NCBI GenBank assembly: GCA_002730985.1
Contig: PCBP01000065.1
Location: forward strand, 1 to 20,478
Source: Flavobacteriales bacterium
GTDB taxonomy: Bacteria > Bacteroidota > Bacteroidia > Flavobacteriales > BACL11
DNA: 20,478 nucleotides
Direction of reading: 5' to 3'
Part shown: piece after piece, positions 1 through 7,920 of the stretch
Layout: each line of letters starts with the position of its first letter
How positions within the stretch are numbered: the first letter of the stretch is position 1
The notes under the pieces: generated by a model
What the model was told of the DNA's origin: nothing
The model's input: the letters and a program-made list of their open reading frames with translations, nothing else
Database searches by the model: none
Program-made: the position numbers and the translations under genes

Positions 1-477
1 ACATTGTGGAGTTTGTACTTGAAAAAGGTTTTTCCTGTCAAGATGTTTTGATTTTCCCCCTTCAACTTTCCGAATAGATTCTTTCATAGGGATAATTGGG
101 ACAACTCCAGTCCCTTTTTTATTTTGAGCAATTAAACGAGCTATTAAATCTTTAGAAATTATTGGGCGAACACCATCGTGAATCATAACAATTACTCCTG
201 ATTCTATTTTTTCAAGTCCATTTTTCACAGACTGAAAACGAGTCCCCCCCCCTTCAATTAAAGTATATTGGCAACTGAAATCACTGTCTTTACAGAGTTT
301 ATTCCAATAATCAAATTGTGATTTTGGCAATACTAAAAAAATCTCTTCGAAATTAGCAAACCGTTTTATTGTATGCATTAAAATTGGCACATTATTTAGC
401 AGTAAAAATTGCTTAGGGATCTTAGAATTCATTCTTTCTCCTTTCCCTCCAGCAACTATCAATGCTACTTTTTTCAT
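1..477 (-). CDS. ispD: 2-C-methyl-D-erythritol 4-phosphate cytidylyltransferase, partial (C-terminus beyond window)
   Basis: IspD joins CTP and methylerythritol phosphate to give CDP-methylerythritol in the MEP isoprenoid pathway, in the cytoplasm. I translated 159 residues; the family is usually about 220-235, so the last third lies off the left edge. The N-terminus carries the nucleotide-binding loop VAGGKGERM followed by PKQFL, then GGGTRFQSV, the IHDGVRP signature near residue 100, and QTPQ close to the window edge, all in the expected order. The start ATG (475-477) is one base beyond the queA stop codon, so the two genes are probably co-transcribed from the promoter before queA. The three glycines near residue 78 are coded by an unbroken run of nine G. 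The frame stays open through it. Identification is confident; only completeness is unknown. Confidence 0.93.
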   Translation of the reverse strand, partial: MKKVALIVAGGKGERMNSKIPKQFLLLNNVPILMHTIKRFANFEEIFLVLPKSQFDYWNKLCKDSDFSCQYTLIEGGGTRFQSVKNGLEKIESGVIVMIHDGVRPIISKDLIARLIAQNKKGTGVVPIIPMKESIRKVEGGKSKHLDRKNLFQVQTPQC

Positions 478-478
478 T

Positions 479-1534
479 TTAAATAATTAGCATAGCATCT
501 CCATAAGTATGGAAATTGTATTTCTTTTTTATAGCTTCTTTGTAAGCTTTTTGTAGTATATCTAATCCGGAAAAAGCAGCAGCTTGCATCATAAGGGCAG
601 ATTGTGGTAAATGAAAATTAGTTAACATGCAATTTGCAATTTTGAAATTATGAGGAGGGAATAAGAATAAGTTTGTCCATCCCTGATAAGGAAGTGTTTC
701 ATTTTTTGTAGAAACAGAAGACTCTAATGTTCGCATTACCGTAGTGCCAATAGCACAAATCCTTTTCCCTTGAGCCTTACCATTATTAATTTGTGTAGCT
801 GCTCTTTGAGGGATTTCTATTTCTTCTGATTCCATTCTGTGTTTTGATAAATCTTCAACCATAATTGGGCTGAATGTGCCTAGACCAACATGTAGCGTAA
901 TTTCTGCAAATTCAATTCCGATTAGCTCTAACTGCTTCATTAGAATTTTACTAAAATGGAGCCCTGCAGTGGGAGCAGCAACAGCCCCTTCGTTTTTGGC
1001 ATAAACAGTTTGATATCTTTCGGCGTCTTGTGTAGTGGCCTCTCTGCCAAGGTGTTTTGGAATAGGAGTTTTGCCAAGAGTAGTGATAACTTGTTTAAAT
1101 TCATCATGCGTCCCGTCAAAAAGGAATCTCAAGGTCCTTCCCCTGGATGTTGTATTGTCAATAACTTCTGCAACTAGATCATCGTTATCACCAAAAAATA
1201 ATTTATTTCCAATCCTGATTTTTCTAGCAGGGTCAACTAACACATCCCAAATCCTATTTTCTTTATCTAACTCTCTTAATAAGAAAACTTCTATCATGGC
1301 ACCAGTTTTTTCTTTATTGGCATGTAATCTTGCCGGAAAAACTTTTGTGTTATTTAGCACAATCACATCATCTTCAACAAAAAAATCTTTGAGATCAGAC
1401 ACCATTTTATGTTCAATATCTCCAGTTTTTTTATGTACAATCATAAGCTTAGCCTGTTCTCTTTCCGAGGCTGGTTTTTTCGCAATTCTTGCTTCTGGCA
1501 AGTCAAAACTGAACATGGATAATTTGTATTTCAT
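479..1534 (-). CDS. queA: S-adenosylmethionine:tRNA ribosyltransferase-isomerase
   Basis: QueA transfers and isomerises the ribosyl part of SAM onto 7-aminomethyl-deazaguanine in tRNA, making epoxyqueuosine at the wobble position. The 351-residue protein has FDLPE near the N-terminus, [25 protein letters not shown] and the C-terminal [16 protein letters not shown], all family hallmarks, and its length is normal. The frame is open upstream to a TTG at 1592-1594, but I chose the ATG at 1532-1534. It aligns with remembered flavobacterial starts, and the upstream TTG is better explained as the -33 element of this gene's own promoter. ispD follows with a one-base gap. A start six codons further in (MFSFDLPE) is possible but less likely. 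Confidence 0.95.
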   Translation of the reverse strand: MKYKLSMFSFDLPEARIAKKPASEREQAKLMIVHKKTGDIEHKMVSDLKDFFVEDDVIVLNNTKVFPARLHANKEKTGAMIEVFLLRELDKENRIWDVLVDPARKIRIGNKLFFGDNDDLVAEVIDNTTSRGRTLRFLFDGTHDEFKQVITTLGKTPIPKHLGREATTQDAERYQTVYAKNEGAVAAPTAGLHFSKILMKQLELIGIEFAEITLHVGLGTFSPIMVEDLSKHRMESEEIEIPQRAATQINNGKAQGKRICAIGTTVMRTLESSVSTKNETLPYQGWTNLFLFPPHNFKIANCMLTNFHLPQSALMMQAAAFSGLDILQKAYKEAIKKKYNFHTYGDAMLII

Positions 1535-1563
1535 TTGAGGGTGGTGGGTTAAATAAAAGTTAG

Positions 1564-1594
1564 CAAATATAATGTATTGAGAAGCATAAGTCAA
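1564..1594 (-). promoter_or_regulatory. Bacteroidota-type promoter of queA-ispD
   Basis: Reading the minus strand, TTG (1594-1592), a 20-base spacer and TATATTTG (1571-1564) match the flavobacterial promoter pattern TTG-N17-23-TAnnTTTG. The element lies just downstream of the truB stop codon. It would start transcription near 1557-1560, about 25 bases before the queA ATG. It implies that queA-ispD can be expressed separately from the ftsX-to-truB group. Confidence 0.6.
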
Positions 1595-1600
1595 GTAAAT

Positions 1601-2305
1601 TTAATTATTTAAAAGAGTTTCAAACAATTTAATATCAATCCCTTTTGACAATTGATAATCTCCAATTGATGTCCTGCATAGTTTAGAAAGATATCCTCCA
1701 CTATCTAATGCTTTCCCAAAATCATTAGCAATAGAACGAATATAAGTCCCTTTACTGCAGACAATTTCAAAATTTACAGTTAAATTTTTTACAGAAATAA
1801 CATTAAATTCTCTCACAAATACTTTTCTGCTTTCCAAAGTTATCTTTTCCCCTCTTCGGGCTTTCTTGTAAAGTCTTTCTCCGTCTTTTTTTAGCGCAGA
1901 AAAAATAGGTGGTTTTTGGTTTATTTCTCCTATAAAATGCTGCGTACTCTGATGGATTAATTGCTCTGTTATATGAGAAGTTCTGTAATTTGTTTCAACT
2001 TCAGTCTCTAAATCGTAGGAAGGGGTCGTCCCTCCTAATTTGATAGATCCAGTATACGTTTTCTCTTGACCTTGAATAGCAGGAATTTTTTTGGTAAATT
2101 TTCCGGTACAAACAATTAATAGCCCTGTTGCTAAGGGATCAAGAGTTCCTGCATGACCGATTTTTATTTTTTTTAGATTGTATTTTTTTCGGATGAGATA
2201 TCTCATTTTTTTAACAACATCAAATGAAGACCAGCCAAGAGGCTTGCTAATAAGAAAAATATGACCCATTAAAAATTCGTCTTTCGAAGATGGGAACCCT
2301 TCCAT
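1601..2305 (-). CDS. truB: tRNA pseudouridine(55) synthase
   Basis: TruB makes pseudouridine 55 in the T-loop of tRNAs. The 234-residue protein contains the catalytic motif GHAGTLDPLATGLL with the nucleophile Asp57, then TKKIPAIQGQEKTYTG, PSYDLETE, KPPIFSALKKDGERLYKKAR and GTYIRSIANDFG, in family order. It matches the short flavobacterial form, which lacks the C-terminal PUA extension of the E. coli protein. The ATG at 2303-2305 was kept rather than the in-frame ATG twelve codons later, because relatives have a similar leader before the KPLGW motif. The gene starts one base after the uppP stop, which suggests translational coupling within a ftsX-DUF3098-uppP-truB operon. Confidence 0.95.
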   Translation of the reverse strand: MEGFPSSKDEFLMGHIFLISKPLGWSSFDVVKKMRYLIRKKYNLKKIKIGHAGTLDPLATGLLIVCTGKFTKKIPAIQGQEKTYTGSIKLGGTTPSYDLETEVETNYRTSHITEQLIHQSTQHFIGEINQKPPIFSALKKDGERLYKKARRGEKITLESRKVFVREFNVISVKNLTVNFEIVCSKGTYIRSIANDFGKALDSGGYLSKLCRTSIGDYQLSKGIDIKLFETLLNN

Positions 2306-2306
2306 T

Positions 2307-3098
2307 TTAGAATAATGATTGTGTAATTACAATTATACCAATAGCAAAACAGTAATAAGAAAAATATTTAAGCTGACTGTTTTTCACAAGTTTAATCATC
2401 CATTCACAAGCAAATAGACCTGTAAAAAAAGCAGCTAAAAACCCTATTAAAAGTGGCAATAAATCAGCTTCGGTTGCAACTATTTCTTCTGAAAAGATAT
2501 CTTGTACTATTTTGCCAAAAATTAAAGGGACAACCATTAAGAAAGAAAAGCGAGCTGATTTCTTTTTGTCAATTCCTAGCATTACAGAGGCTGAAATTGT
2601 AGCTCCTGATCTTGAAAGCCCTGGCAATATTGCAATAGCTTGTGAGATTCCAATCAGTACAGCAGCTTTAATGCCCACCTTTTTTTGAGATGGCTTTGCT
2701 TTGTCAGCTACGAAAAGCAATAAGCCAGTTAGAACCAACATTCCGCCAACCAGTATAAGGTCGCCTCCAAATAAAGCCTCTATTTCATCATTAAAAAAAA
2801 AACCAATTAAAGCAGCGGGGATCATTGATAAAAAAATTTTTAATGAAAATTGAAACGAGTCATTGTTTTTGATTTGCAATAGTCCTTTTAATATTGATAA
2901 TAGATCTTTACGGAAAATTACTATAGTTGAGAGTGCAGTAGCAAAGTGCAATACAACGGTCATTAACATGCTTTTACCTCCTATAGCTTCTTCTCCCAGA
3001 ATTGTTTTTGCAATCTCCAAATGCCCACTGCTACTTACGGGTAGGAATTCTGTTACTCCTTGAATAACCCCAAGGACTATAGCATTTATCAAGTCCAT
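2307..3098 (-). CDS. uppP: Undecaprenyl-diphosphatase (BacA/UppP family)
   Basis: This integral membrane enzyme removes a phosphate from undecaprenyl diphosphate, regenerating the lipid carrier for peptidoglycan and other surface polymers; in other bacteria it also gives bacitracin resistance. The 263 residues contain the two active-site signatures: QGVTEFLPVSSSGH (residues 13-26, with Glu17 and His26) and PGLSRSGATI (residues 159-168, with Arg163). Several long hydrophobic stretches are typical of the family, and length is normal. It sits between the DUF3098 gene (two-base gap) and truB (one-base gap) and is probably read in one transcript with ftsX. Confidence 0.95.
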   Translation of the reverse strand: MDLINAIVLGVIQGVTEFLPVSSSGHLEIAKTILGEEAIGGKSMLMTVVLHFATALSTIVIFRKDLLSILKGLLQIKNNDSFQFSLKIFLSMIPAALIGFFFNDEIEALFGGDLILVGGMLVLTGLLLFVADKAKPSQKKVGIKAAVLIGISQAIAILPGLSRSGATISASVMLGIDKKKSARFSFLMVVPLIFGKIVQDIFSEEIVATEADLLPLLIGFLAAFFTGLFACEWMIKLVKNSQLKYFSYYCFAIGIIVITQSLF

Positions 3099-3100
3099 TT

Positions 3101-3322
3101 TTAATCGCTTTTGAACCTATACATAACTGCAATTAGCTCAATAATAAAACCTGTTGCCAATAAAACAGGAGCTAAGGTTAACCTCTGAAAATCAAAAATA
3201 TCATCAGAGAATTTGGCAGGATCTTCCGACCCTCCTCCTATCATCAAAATAAGTCCACTTGCAATAAAAGCTAAGCCAACAATTAGTAAAATGTAATTTT
3301 TTTTTGTAAATGCAAAATCCAT
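3101..3322 (-). CDS. DUF3098 family small membrane protein
   Basis: This 73-residue protein has no known function. It has two predicted membrane helices (about residues 10-30 and 48-68) joined by a conserved loop containing GGGSEDPAKF and DIFDFQR, which I recognise as the DUF3098 pattern of Bacteroidota. Members typically lie between ftsX and uppP, as here, with an eleven-base gap after ftsX and a two-base gap before uppP. The constant neighbourhood hints at a link to cell envelope or division work, but that is inference only. Confidence 0.85.
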   Translation of the reverse strand: MDFAFTKKNYILLIVGLAFIASGLILMIGGGSEDPAKFSDDIFDFQRLTLAPVLLATGFIIELIAVMYRFKSD

Positions 3323-3332
3323 AGAAGTATAT

Positions 3333-4211
3333 TTAGTTAAAAAGTTCGTTTTCGTTAAGTTGAATATATTTTCTTACAGCAAAGTAGGTGGAAAATAAGC
3401 TGAGTATTATTCCTGAAAAGAAGATAAAAACAAAAATAATCCCAATAATTTTTAAGTCATCAATATTTAGCATGTTTGCCATATCTCTCTGAGCTATTTG
3501 TATGGATCCTATTAGCATAAAGATAGCAAAAATAGAGCTGTACAAACCCTGGTAAACCCCTTTAATTAGAAAAGGTTTTTGTATAAAACTATCATTAGCT
3601 CCAACGAGTTTCATGGTCCTAATTAAAAATCTTTTCGCATAAACTGATAGCCTTATCGTGTTGTTAATTAGCACAAATGAGATAAAGAACAGTAATATGC
3701 AAAAAATCAATAAAAATAATGATAATTGTTTTACATTCCTATTTAACTTGTCTACCAAATCCTTTTGATAATAAGCTTCAAATACAACAGGTTTAGCAGT
3801 TAATTCGTCTGTAATTTTTTTCAAACTATCTGTATTAGCATAATGAGCGTTTAATTTCACATCAATTGATGATAAAAGCGGACTATATCCTAAAAAATCC
3901 ACAAAATCCTCTCCCAAATCAGTTTTCAACTCTTGAGTAGCTTGCTCTTTTGTGATAAAATTTGTGCTTTTTGTAAAATCTGCAATCTCTAGTTCTTTTT
4001 GAAATTTAATAGTCTCAATTTCAGTTATGCCGTCTTTTAACATTATTGTAAAACCAATATTCTCTTTTACATAATCAGATAATCTTTGCGCATTTATTAG
4101 AATTAAGCCAATTAACCCAACAACAAATAGTACTAGTGATAAGCTAATCACAACAGAGGCTGATGAAGAAAGTATTTTTCGTTTTAATGATTTATTTGTT
4201 GCTGCTTTCAT
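3333..4211 (-). CDS. ftsX: Cell division protein FtsX (ABC transporter permease-like)
   Basis: FtsX pairs with the ATPase FtsE at the division site and controls peptidoglycan hydrolases across the inner membrane. The 292-residue reading has a first membrane helix (about 18-39), a long periplasmic domain, and three helices in the C-terminal half, including the region with VGANDSFIQKPF that is typical of flavobacterial FtsX. I chose the ATG at 4209-4211 because relatives begin a few residues before the KRKILSS segment. The open frame extends nine codons further to a TTG at 4236-4238, with no family support. ftsE is not adjacent. The gene is first in the minus-strand operon and is divergent from leuS. 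Confidence 0.9.
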   Translation of the reverse strand: MKAATNKSLKRKILSSSASVVISLSLVLFVVGLIGLILINAQRLSDYVKENIGFTIMLKDGITEIETIKFQKELEIADFTKSTNFITKEQATQELKTDLGEDFVDFLGYSPLLSSIDVKLNAHYANTDSLKKITDELTAKPVVFEAYYQKDLVDKLNRNVKQLSLFLLIFCILLFFISFVLINNTIRLSVYAKRFLIRTMKLVGANDSFIQKPFLIKGVYQGLYSSIFAIFMLIGSIQIAQRDMANMLNIDDLKIIGIIFVFIFFSGIILSLFSTYFAVRKYIQLNENELFN

Positions 4212-4262
4212 ATTTTTTGCTAAAATATAAAAATACAAGTTACTAAATTTGATCTTATTCTG

Positions 4263-4270
4263 TAACTTTG
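4263..4270 (+). promoter_or_regulatory. Candidate -7 box for leuS
   Basis: TAACTTTG matches TAnnTTTG exactly and ends 16 bases before the leuS ATG. No TTG lies at the usual 17-23 base spacing upstream, so the -33 part is weak. It sits in the 75-base gap between divergent ftsX and leuS, where a promoter for each strand is expected. A 7-of-8 match on the other strand (TATATTTT, 4229-4222) could serve ftsX but is weaker. Confidence 0.45.
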
Positions 4271-4286
4271 TAAAAAGATTAGTCCG

Positions 4287-7055
4287 ATGCAGTATAAATT
4301 CCAGGCCATTGAAAAAAAGTGGCAGGATTATTGGAGAAAAAACGAGACTTATAAAGTTTCAAAAGACACTAGTAAAGAAAAGTACTATGTTCTCGATATG
4401 TTTCCTTATCCTTCAGGAGCTGGATTACATGTTGGGCATCCGCTAGGATATATTGCATCAGATATCTTTGCTAGATATAAAAGATCCAAAGGGTTTAATG
4501 TTTTACACCCAATGGGATACGATTCTTTTGGATTGCCAACAGAACAATATGCAATTCAAACAGGAATTCATCCAGCAACTGCTACTAAACAAAATATAGA
4601 TAGATATAGAAATCAACTTGATCAAATTGGATTTTCTTATGATTGGAGTAGAGAAATTCAGACTTCAGATCCAAATTATTACAAATGGACCCAATGGATT
4701 TTTAAGCAGCTTTTCGATTCTTATTATTGCATTGAAAGAGATAAAGCGATACAAATATCAGCGTTGATTTCAGATTTTGAGAAAACGGGGAATACTAAAA
4801 CTAATGCAGCTTGTGATGATAGCATCCCGCAATTTTCCGCATCTGATTGGAAGAATTTTTCCAAAGAAGAACAAGAAAAAATATTATTAAATTACAGGCT
4901 TGCATTTCTATCTGAAACATGGGTGAATTGGTGTGAAGAGCTAGGGACAGTACTTGCAAATGACGAGATTAAGGAGGGACTTTCAGAAAGAGGAGGCCAT
5001 CCAGTAGAACAAAAATTAATGCAGCAGTGGTCACTAAGAATTACCGCCTATGCTGATCGTTTAATTTCAGGGCTAGAAACTATTGAGTGGTCAGAATCAA
5101 TAAAGGACATTCAAAAAAATTGGATAGGGAAATCTAAAGGAGTTTCTATATTTTTTAATCTCGAGAATTTTAATAATAAGATAGATGTGTTTACTACAAG
5201 GCCAGATACTATTTTTGGAGTTAATTTTATTGTTTTGTCTCCAGAGCATCCATTAGTAGATCAACTCACTATGCCATCTCAAAAATCAAATGTAGTAGAA
5301 TATATAAATAAAGCAAAATTAAAATCTGAAAGGGATAGGGAGATTGATAAAAGTGTAACCGGGGTGTTTACGGGTTCTTTTGCGATTCATCCATTTACAG
5401 GAAAAAAAGTTGCTATATGGATTGGAGAGTATGTTCTTGCAGCATATGGAACAGGGGCTGTTATGGCTGTTCCTAGTGGGGATCAAAGAGATTGGAATTT
5501 TGCAAATCATTTTGGTATTAAAATATTGAATATATTTAAAGACATTGATGTTAGTGAAAATGCCTATGAAGATAAAAACGCAAGTATTACAAATTCAGAT
5601 TTCTTAAATGGATTATCTGTTAAAAAGGCTATAAATTTAGCTATCTATAAAATTGAAGAAGGAGGGCTTGGAAAGGGAAAAATAAACTATAGGTTAAGGG
5701 ATGCAGTTTTTAGCAGACAAAGATATTGGGGAGAACCATTTCCAGTTTTTTACAAAGGGAATGTTCCTTACATTTTAGATGACAATAAGAATGTAATGCT
5801 TCCGCCAGTTGATAAATATTTGCCAACTTCAAGTGGAAAGCCTCCATTAGCAAGAGCAAAAAAGAAAGATTGGAATGTATATGAAGGAGATAGAATGGAG
5901 ACTAACATTATGCCAGGATGGGCTGGAAGTTCTTGGTATTTTTTAAGATACATGGATGCTAATAATGACGAGGAGTTCTGCGCAAAGGAAAACTCAGATT
6001 ATTGGGGCCAAGTTGATTTGTATATAGGAGGAGCTGAGCACGCTGTAGGACATTTATTATATTCTCGTTTTTGGACGAAATTTTTATTTGACAGAGGATT
6101 TATTTCATTTGATGAGCCATTTAAGAAGATGATAAATCAGGGAATGATTTTAGGCAGATCTTCTTTTGTTTATAGAGTAAAAGACAGTAATACTTTTGTA
6201 AGTTTTGACAAAAGAAAGAGTTATGAAACAACACGTTTGTATGTAGACATCAGCTTTGTAGAGAATGATATTTTGGATATCGAGGCATTTAGAAATTGGC
6301 GAGCAGAGTATTGTGATGCAGAGTTTGTTTTTAGCGATGATGGAAAATATTTGTGTGGGCACGAAGTAGAAAAAATGTCCAAGTCAAAATACAATGTGCA
6401 AACTCCAGATGATTTGGTTGAAGATTTTGGAGCAGACACTTTACGTCTATACGAGATGTTTTTAGGTCCTTTAGAGCAATTTAAACCTTGGGATGTAAAG
6501 GGCATTAATGGGGTTCATAATTTTCTAAGAAAATTCTGGAGGTTAGTTCATGATAGTGAAAATAATTTTAGTATTTCTGAAGAAAAACCATCTAAGGAAA
6601 ATTATAAAACACTGCATAAAACTATCAAAAAGGTAGAAGAAGAAATCGAAAGACACTCTTTTAATACTGTTGTAAGCACATTTATGATTTGTGTAAATGA
6701 GCTAACAGACCAAAAGTGTAATAATCGAGAAATCATTTCAGGATTCACTGTAGTTTTATCCTCATATGCGCCCCATATTTCAGAAGAGATATGGCAGAAA
6801 TTAGGAAATAAAACCTCAGTCACATCGGCTTCTTTTCCAAATTTTAATTCAAGCTATTTAATAGAAGATGAAATAACATATCCTGTTTCGTTTAATGGTA
6901 AAACTCGCTTTACAATAGCCCTTCCTTTTGAAATGACAAAAGATGAGGTTGAGATTGAGATTATGAAGCATGAGAAAACACTTCATTATTTGAAAGGAAA
7001 ATTACCTAAAAAAGTTATTGTTGTCCCTAAACGAATTGTAAATATTGTTATTTAG
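4287..7055 (+). CDS. leuS: Leucine--tRNA ligase
   Basis: LeuRS charges tRNA-Leu with leucine and edits mischarged products. At 922 residues it is longer than the roughly 860-residue E. coli enzyme, in line with Bacteroidota forms that carry insertions. The class I signature appears as HVGH (residues 48-51) within a YPSGAGLH context, and KMSKS lies at about 696-700. The editing domain shows TTRPDTIFG and GTGAVMAVP followed by GDQRD near residues 388-402, including the editing aspartate. Two stretches are expanded relative to E. coli: about 150-200, in the zinc-domain region and without a cysteine cluster, and about 620-690, just before KMSKS. The gene is divergent from ftsX and is followed after 12 bases by a UbiA-like gene. 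Confidence 0.97.
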   Translation: MQYKFQAIEKKWQDYWRKNETYKVSKDTSKEKYYVLDMFPYPSGAGLHVGHPLGYIASDIFARYKRSKGFNVLHPMGYDSFGLPTEQYAIQTGIHPATATKQNIDRYRNQLDQIGFSYDWSREIQTSDPNYYKWTQWIFKQLFDSYYCIERDKAIQISALISDFEKTGNTKTNAACDDSIPQFSASDWKNFSKEEQEKILLNYRLAFLSETWVNWCEELGTVLANDEIKEGLSERGGHPVEQKLMQQWSLRITAYADRLISGLETIEWSESIKDIQKNWIGKSKGVSIFFNLENFNNKIDVFTTRPDTIFGVNFIVLSPEHPLVDQLTMPSQKSNVVEYINKAKLKSERDREIDKSVTGVFTGSFAIHPFTGKKVAIWIGEYVLAAYGTGAVMAVPSGDQRDWNFANHFGIKILNIFKDIDVSENAYEDKNASITNSDFLNGLSVKKAINLAIYKIEEGGLGKGKINYRLRDAVFSRQRYWGEPFPVFYKGNVPYILDDNKNVMLPPVDKYLPTSSGKPPLARAKKKDWNVYEGDRMETNIMPGWAGSSWYFLRYMDANNDEEFCAKENSDYWGQVDLYIGGAEHAVGHLLYSRFWTKFLFDRGFISFDEPFKKMINQGMILGRSSFVYRVKDSNTFVSFDKRKSYETTRLYVDISFVENDILDIEAFRNWRAEYCDAEFVFSDDGKYLCGHEVEKMSKSKYNVQTPDDLVEDFGADTLRLYEMFLGPLEQFKPWDVKGINGVHNFLRKFWRLVHDSENNFSISEEKPSKENYKTLHKTIKKVEEEIERHSFNTVVSTFMICVNELTDQKCNNREIISGFTVVLSSYAPHISEEIWQKLGNKTSVTSASFPNFNSSYLIEDEITYPVSFNGKTRFTIALPFEMTKDEVEIEIMKHEKTLHYLKGKLPKKVIVVPKRIVNIVI

Positions 7056-7063
7056 TACTTTTG
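7056..7063 (+). promoter_or_regulatory. Possible promoter for the UbiA-like gene
   Basis: TACTTTTG fits TAnnTTTG, and a TTG lies 17 bases upstream at 7036-7038, inside the end of leuS. Transcription would begin almost at the GTG start codon, giving a leaderless or nearly leaderless message. In such AT-rich DNA a chance match is quite possible. Confidence 0.3.
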
Positions 7064-7067
7064 GGAG

Positions 7068-7880
7068 GTGAAGTCAATAATTCAGTTTTGTATCAATAGT
7101 AATATTTGGGTAGCCTTTTGTGTCCTAGGGTTGGTATTTAGCACTGAGATATTATTAGAAACAGCTAATTTTAAAATTTCTCAGTTTGTTTTTTTTTCTA
7201 CAATAGTCGCTTATAATTTTCAGAGAACAATTAGGATGAAAAAAGAGCATGAACACTCTTCTAAGGCCTGGCTAGACAAGAATAGAAGAGCAATTTACAT
7301 TTTAATGTTTCTTGCTGCCTTAATAAATTTGTATCTTTTTTTTGGCTTTAAATCAAGTACTCAGCTAGCTATATTGTTTGCAGGCACTCTTTCTGTCTTT
7401 TATCCATTTGGAATAAGAAAAATACCGTTTGCTAAAATCTTCATTATTTCTTTCGTTTGGGCTGTTAGTGCTATGCTACTTTTAGTATTGGAGAATAATA
7501 TTCCAATATCTCAAAATATTATTTGGAAATTTACGTCTCTTTTTTTATTTGTTTTTGCAATAACTATCCCTTTTGACATTAGAGATATTGGTTATGACTC
7601 ACAAGATATAATCACAATCCCTTTATTTTTTGGAGCACAAAAAGCTAAAAATATTGCTATATTTTCTCTTTTTATTTGTGGCATAATTGCCTTTTTTCAA
7701 TATGTTGAAATGTCTTTAATTATGCCACATTTACTAGCATTAATTTTCTTGTATATTTTGGCTTCAATTTTCATTCAAAAATCAGATAAAAGCAATGGAA
7801 AAATGTTTTTCTATTTTTGGGTGGAATCATTAAGTCTGGTTAGTTATTTTCTTTTAGTTATTTCAGAGTTGATTTTTTAA
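7068..7880 (+). CDS. UbiA-like prenyltransferase family membrane protein
   Basis: This 270-residue, very hydrophobic protein has roughly eight or nine membrane helices. UbiA enzymes move prenyl chains onto aromatic or other acceptors using two Asp-rich motifs. The second is clear here: DIRDIGYD at residues 170-177 gives DxxDxxxD, with a SVFYPFGIRKIPFAK segment (about 109-123) like the conserved YP region of the family. The first motif, normally NDxxDxxxD, is degenerate: only YNFQR (49-53) remains at the expected place, so normal diphosphate-magnesium binding is doubtful. The start is a GTG directly after AGG. The next in-frame ATG would remove the first helix, so GTG is preferred. It lies 12 bases after leuS and 40 bases before kynA. 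The substrate is unknown. Confidence 0.65.
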   Translation: MKSIIQFCINSNIWVAFCVLGLVFSTEILLETANFKISQFVFFSTIVAYNFQRTIRMKKEHEHSSKAWLDKNRRAIYILMFLAALINLYLFFGFKSSTQLAILFAGTLSVFYPFGIRKIPFAKIFIISFVWAVSAMLLLVLENNIPISQNIIWKFTSLFLFVFAITIPFDIRDIGYDSQDIITIPLFFGAQKAKNIAIFSLFICGIIAFFQYVEMSLIMPHLLALIFLYILASIFIQKSDKSNGKMFFYFWVESLSLVSYFLLVISELIF

Positions 7881-7899
7881 ATCATATTTCTTACTTTTA
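7869..7899 (+). promoter_or_regulatory. Candidate promoter of the kynurenine operon
   Basis: TTG (7869-7871), a 20-base spacer and TACTTTTA (7892-7899, seven of eight matches to TAnnTTTG) lie in and just before the 40-base gap upstream of kynA. A start point around 7904 would leave a leader of about 17 bases with no room for a riboswitch or attenuator. I saw no convincing operator palindrome. Confidence 0.4.
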
Positions 7900-7920
7900 C
7901 TGCTGTATTAAAAAGCTTTC

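Noticed and set aside
1035..1538. A 167-codon open frame on the plus strand opposite queA
   Set aside because: It lies wholly antisense to queA, has no recognisable domain, and queA is certain by motifs.
6221..6505. A 94-codon minus-strand frame opposite leuS
   Set aside because: It falls inside the KMSKS-containing part of leuS; its sequence looks like reverse-strand translation of biased codons.
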